From positions 496,001-560,000 of the forward strand of contig NZ_BAYX01000003.1 in NCBI RefSeq assembly GCF_000696095.1: a stretch of 64,000 bases of DNA, in the 5' to 3' direction. Made by a program: the position numbers and the translations under genes. Position 1 is the stretch's first letter. Each line of letters begins with the position of its first letter. Under the pieces are notes generated by a model. It searched no databases. It had not been told where the DNA came from and saw only the letters and a list, made by a program, of their open reading frames with translations. Source of the stretch: Rhizobium rhizogenes NBRC 13257. Its GTDB lineage: Bacteria > Pseudomonadota > Alphaproteobacteria > Rhizobiales > Rhizobiaceae. Below are positions 63,744-64,000 of the stretch, in pieces.

Positions 63744-64000
63744 ATGACACTGCAAGCTGCTTCCCCGACCAGGTTCGACATGTCGCCGCTTGCGAGCGAC
63801 AACGAACGGATGATCCTCGATATCGTGCGCCGTCACGAGCCGATCGCGCGTTCGACGATCACGGCGCATACCAATCTGACCCAGCAGTCCGTGCACCGGC
63901 TTGTGGAAACCCTGATGGAGCGGGGCCTTCTTCGCGCGGGCGCGCCGCTCAAGGGCGCGCGTGGCCAGCCGAGCCCGACGATCGAACTGGTGAAGCAAGC
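63744..64000 (+). CDS. ROK-family transcriptional regulator (3' end outside window)
   Basis: N-terminal 85 residues of a repressor/kinase-family (ROK) regulator. The start MTLQAASPTRFDMSPLASDN is followed by the winged-helix region ERMILDIVRRHEPIARSTIT, AHTNLTQQSVHRLVETLMER and the turn into the wing, GLLRAGAPLKGARGQPSPTI. The NagC/Mlc-like sugar-kinase-fold domain would follow beyond the window. It probably regulates the divergent phosphodiesterase and phosphatase pair, or a sugar-uptake operon further right. Confidence 0.85.
   Translation, partial: MTLQAASPTRFDMSPLASDNERMILDIVRRHEPIARSTITAHTNLTQQSVHRLVETLMERGLLRAGAPLKGARGQPSPTIELVKQ

Overview
The window looks like a replicon segment from a fast-growing Rhizobiales bacterium, most likely Rhizobium or a close relative. 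The evidence is GC-rich coding with strong G/C third-position bias, very dense transporter and oxidoreductase operons, a RIME-type double-palindrome repeat at 6741-6846, a DUF1515-like gene, and an IS5-group transposase remnant with rhizobial character. About 50 protein genes fill nearly all of it. I see no rRNA, tRNA, CRISPR array or intact mobile element.

Layout. (1) 1-5676: the end of an Opp/Dpp-type ABC importer operon (two permeases, two ATPases), then an aldo/keto reductase and an SfnB/DszC-like flavoprotein. (2) 5693-7513: a small scar region with a deleted IS5-group transposase remnant, a small membrane ORF, a DUF1515-like gene, a RIME repeat and a small membrane protein. (3) 7510-10413: an orphan Opp-type binding protein divergent from a LysR regulator. 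(4) 10423-32299: the core of the window, a divergent organosulfur-scavenging island. Leftward runs a tight six-gene operon: SfnB-like, LLM monooxygenase, DUF3088, SfnB-like, LLM monooxygenase, nitroreductase. Rightward run an Ssu/Tau-type importer (ATPase, binding protein, two permeases), an MsnO8-type LLM enzyme, a possible 39-residue ORF, a GNAT protein, two tandem paralogous Opp-type binding proteins, two permeases, a fused double ATPase and two more LLM monooxygenases. The shared intergenic region (16748-17134) holds an inverted repeat, overlapping TATAAT boxes and a candidate 14-residue leader ORF. (5) 32330-36917: a four-gene archaic (Csu-type) chaperone-usher pilus operon. (6) 37413-39974: a standalone dimethylglycine/sarcosine dehydrogenase-like FAD/folate enzyme, closed by a clear terminator. 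(7) 40082-45819: a CUT1 sugar ABC operon with a GNAT gene, divergent from a GntR/UTRA regulator with a palindromic operator candidate between them. (8) 45866-46897: a GH25 lysozyme-like lipoprotein. (9) 47078-61506: a divergent sugar-acid region. An enolase-superfamily dehydratase and one Opp-type transporter run left; a GntR/FCD regulator, a DapA/NanA-family lyase and a second Opp-type transporter run right. (10) 61584-64000: an orphan ParD-like antitoxin with a toxin scrap, an inositol-monophosphatase-family enzyme, a glycerophosphodiesterase and the start of a ROK regulator.

How they fit together. Regions 1, 3 and 4 suggest import of organosulfur compounds and of peptide- or opine-like solutes, followed by FMNH2-dependent oxidative cleavage of C-S bonds to release sulfite. 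No dedicated flavin reductase is present, so the nitroreductase or an enzyme encoded elsewhere must supply reduced flavin. Region 9 suggests uptake, dehydration and retro-aldol cleavage of an aldonic or uronic-acid-type substrate. Substrates are inferred from family and context only.
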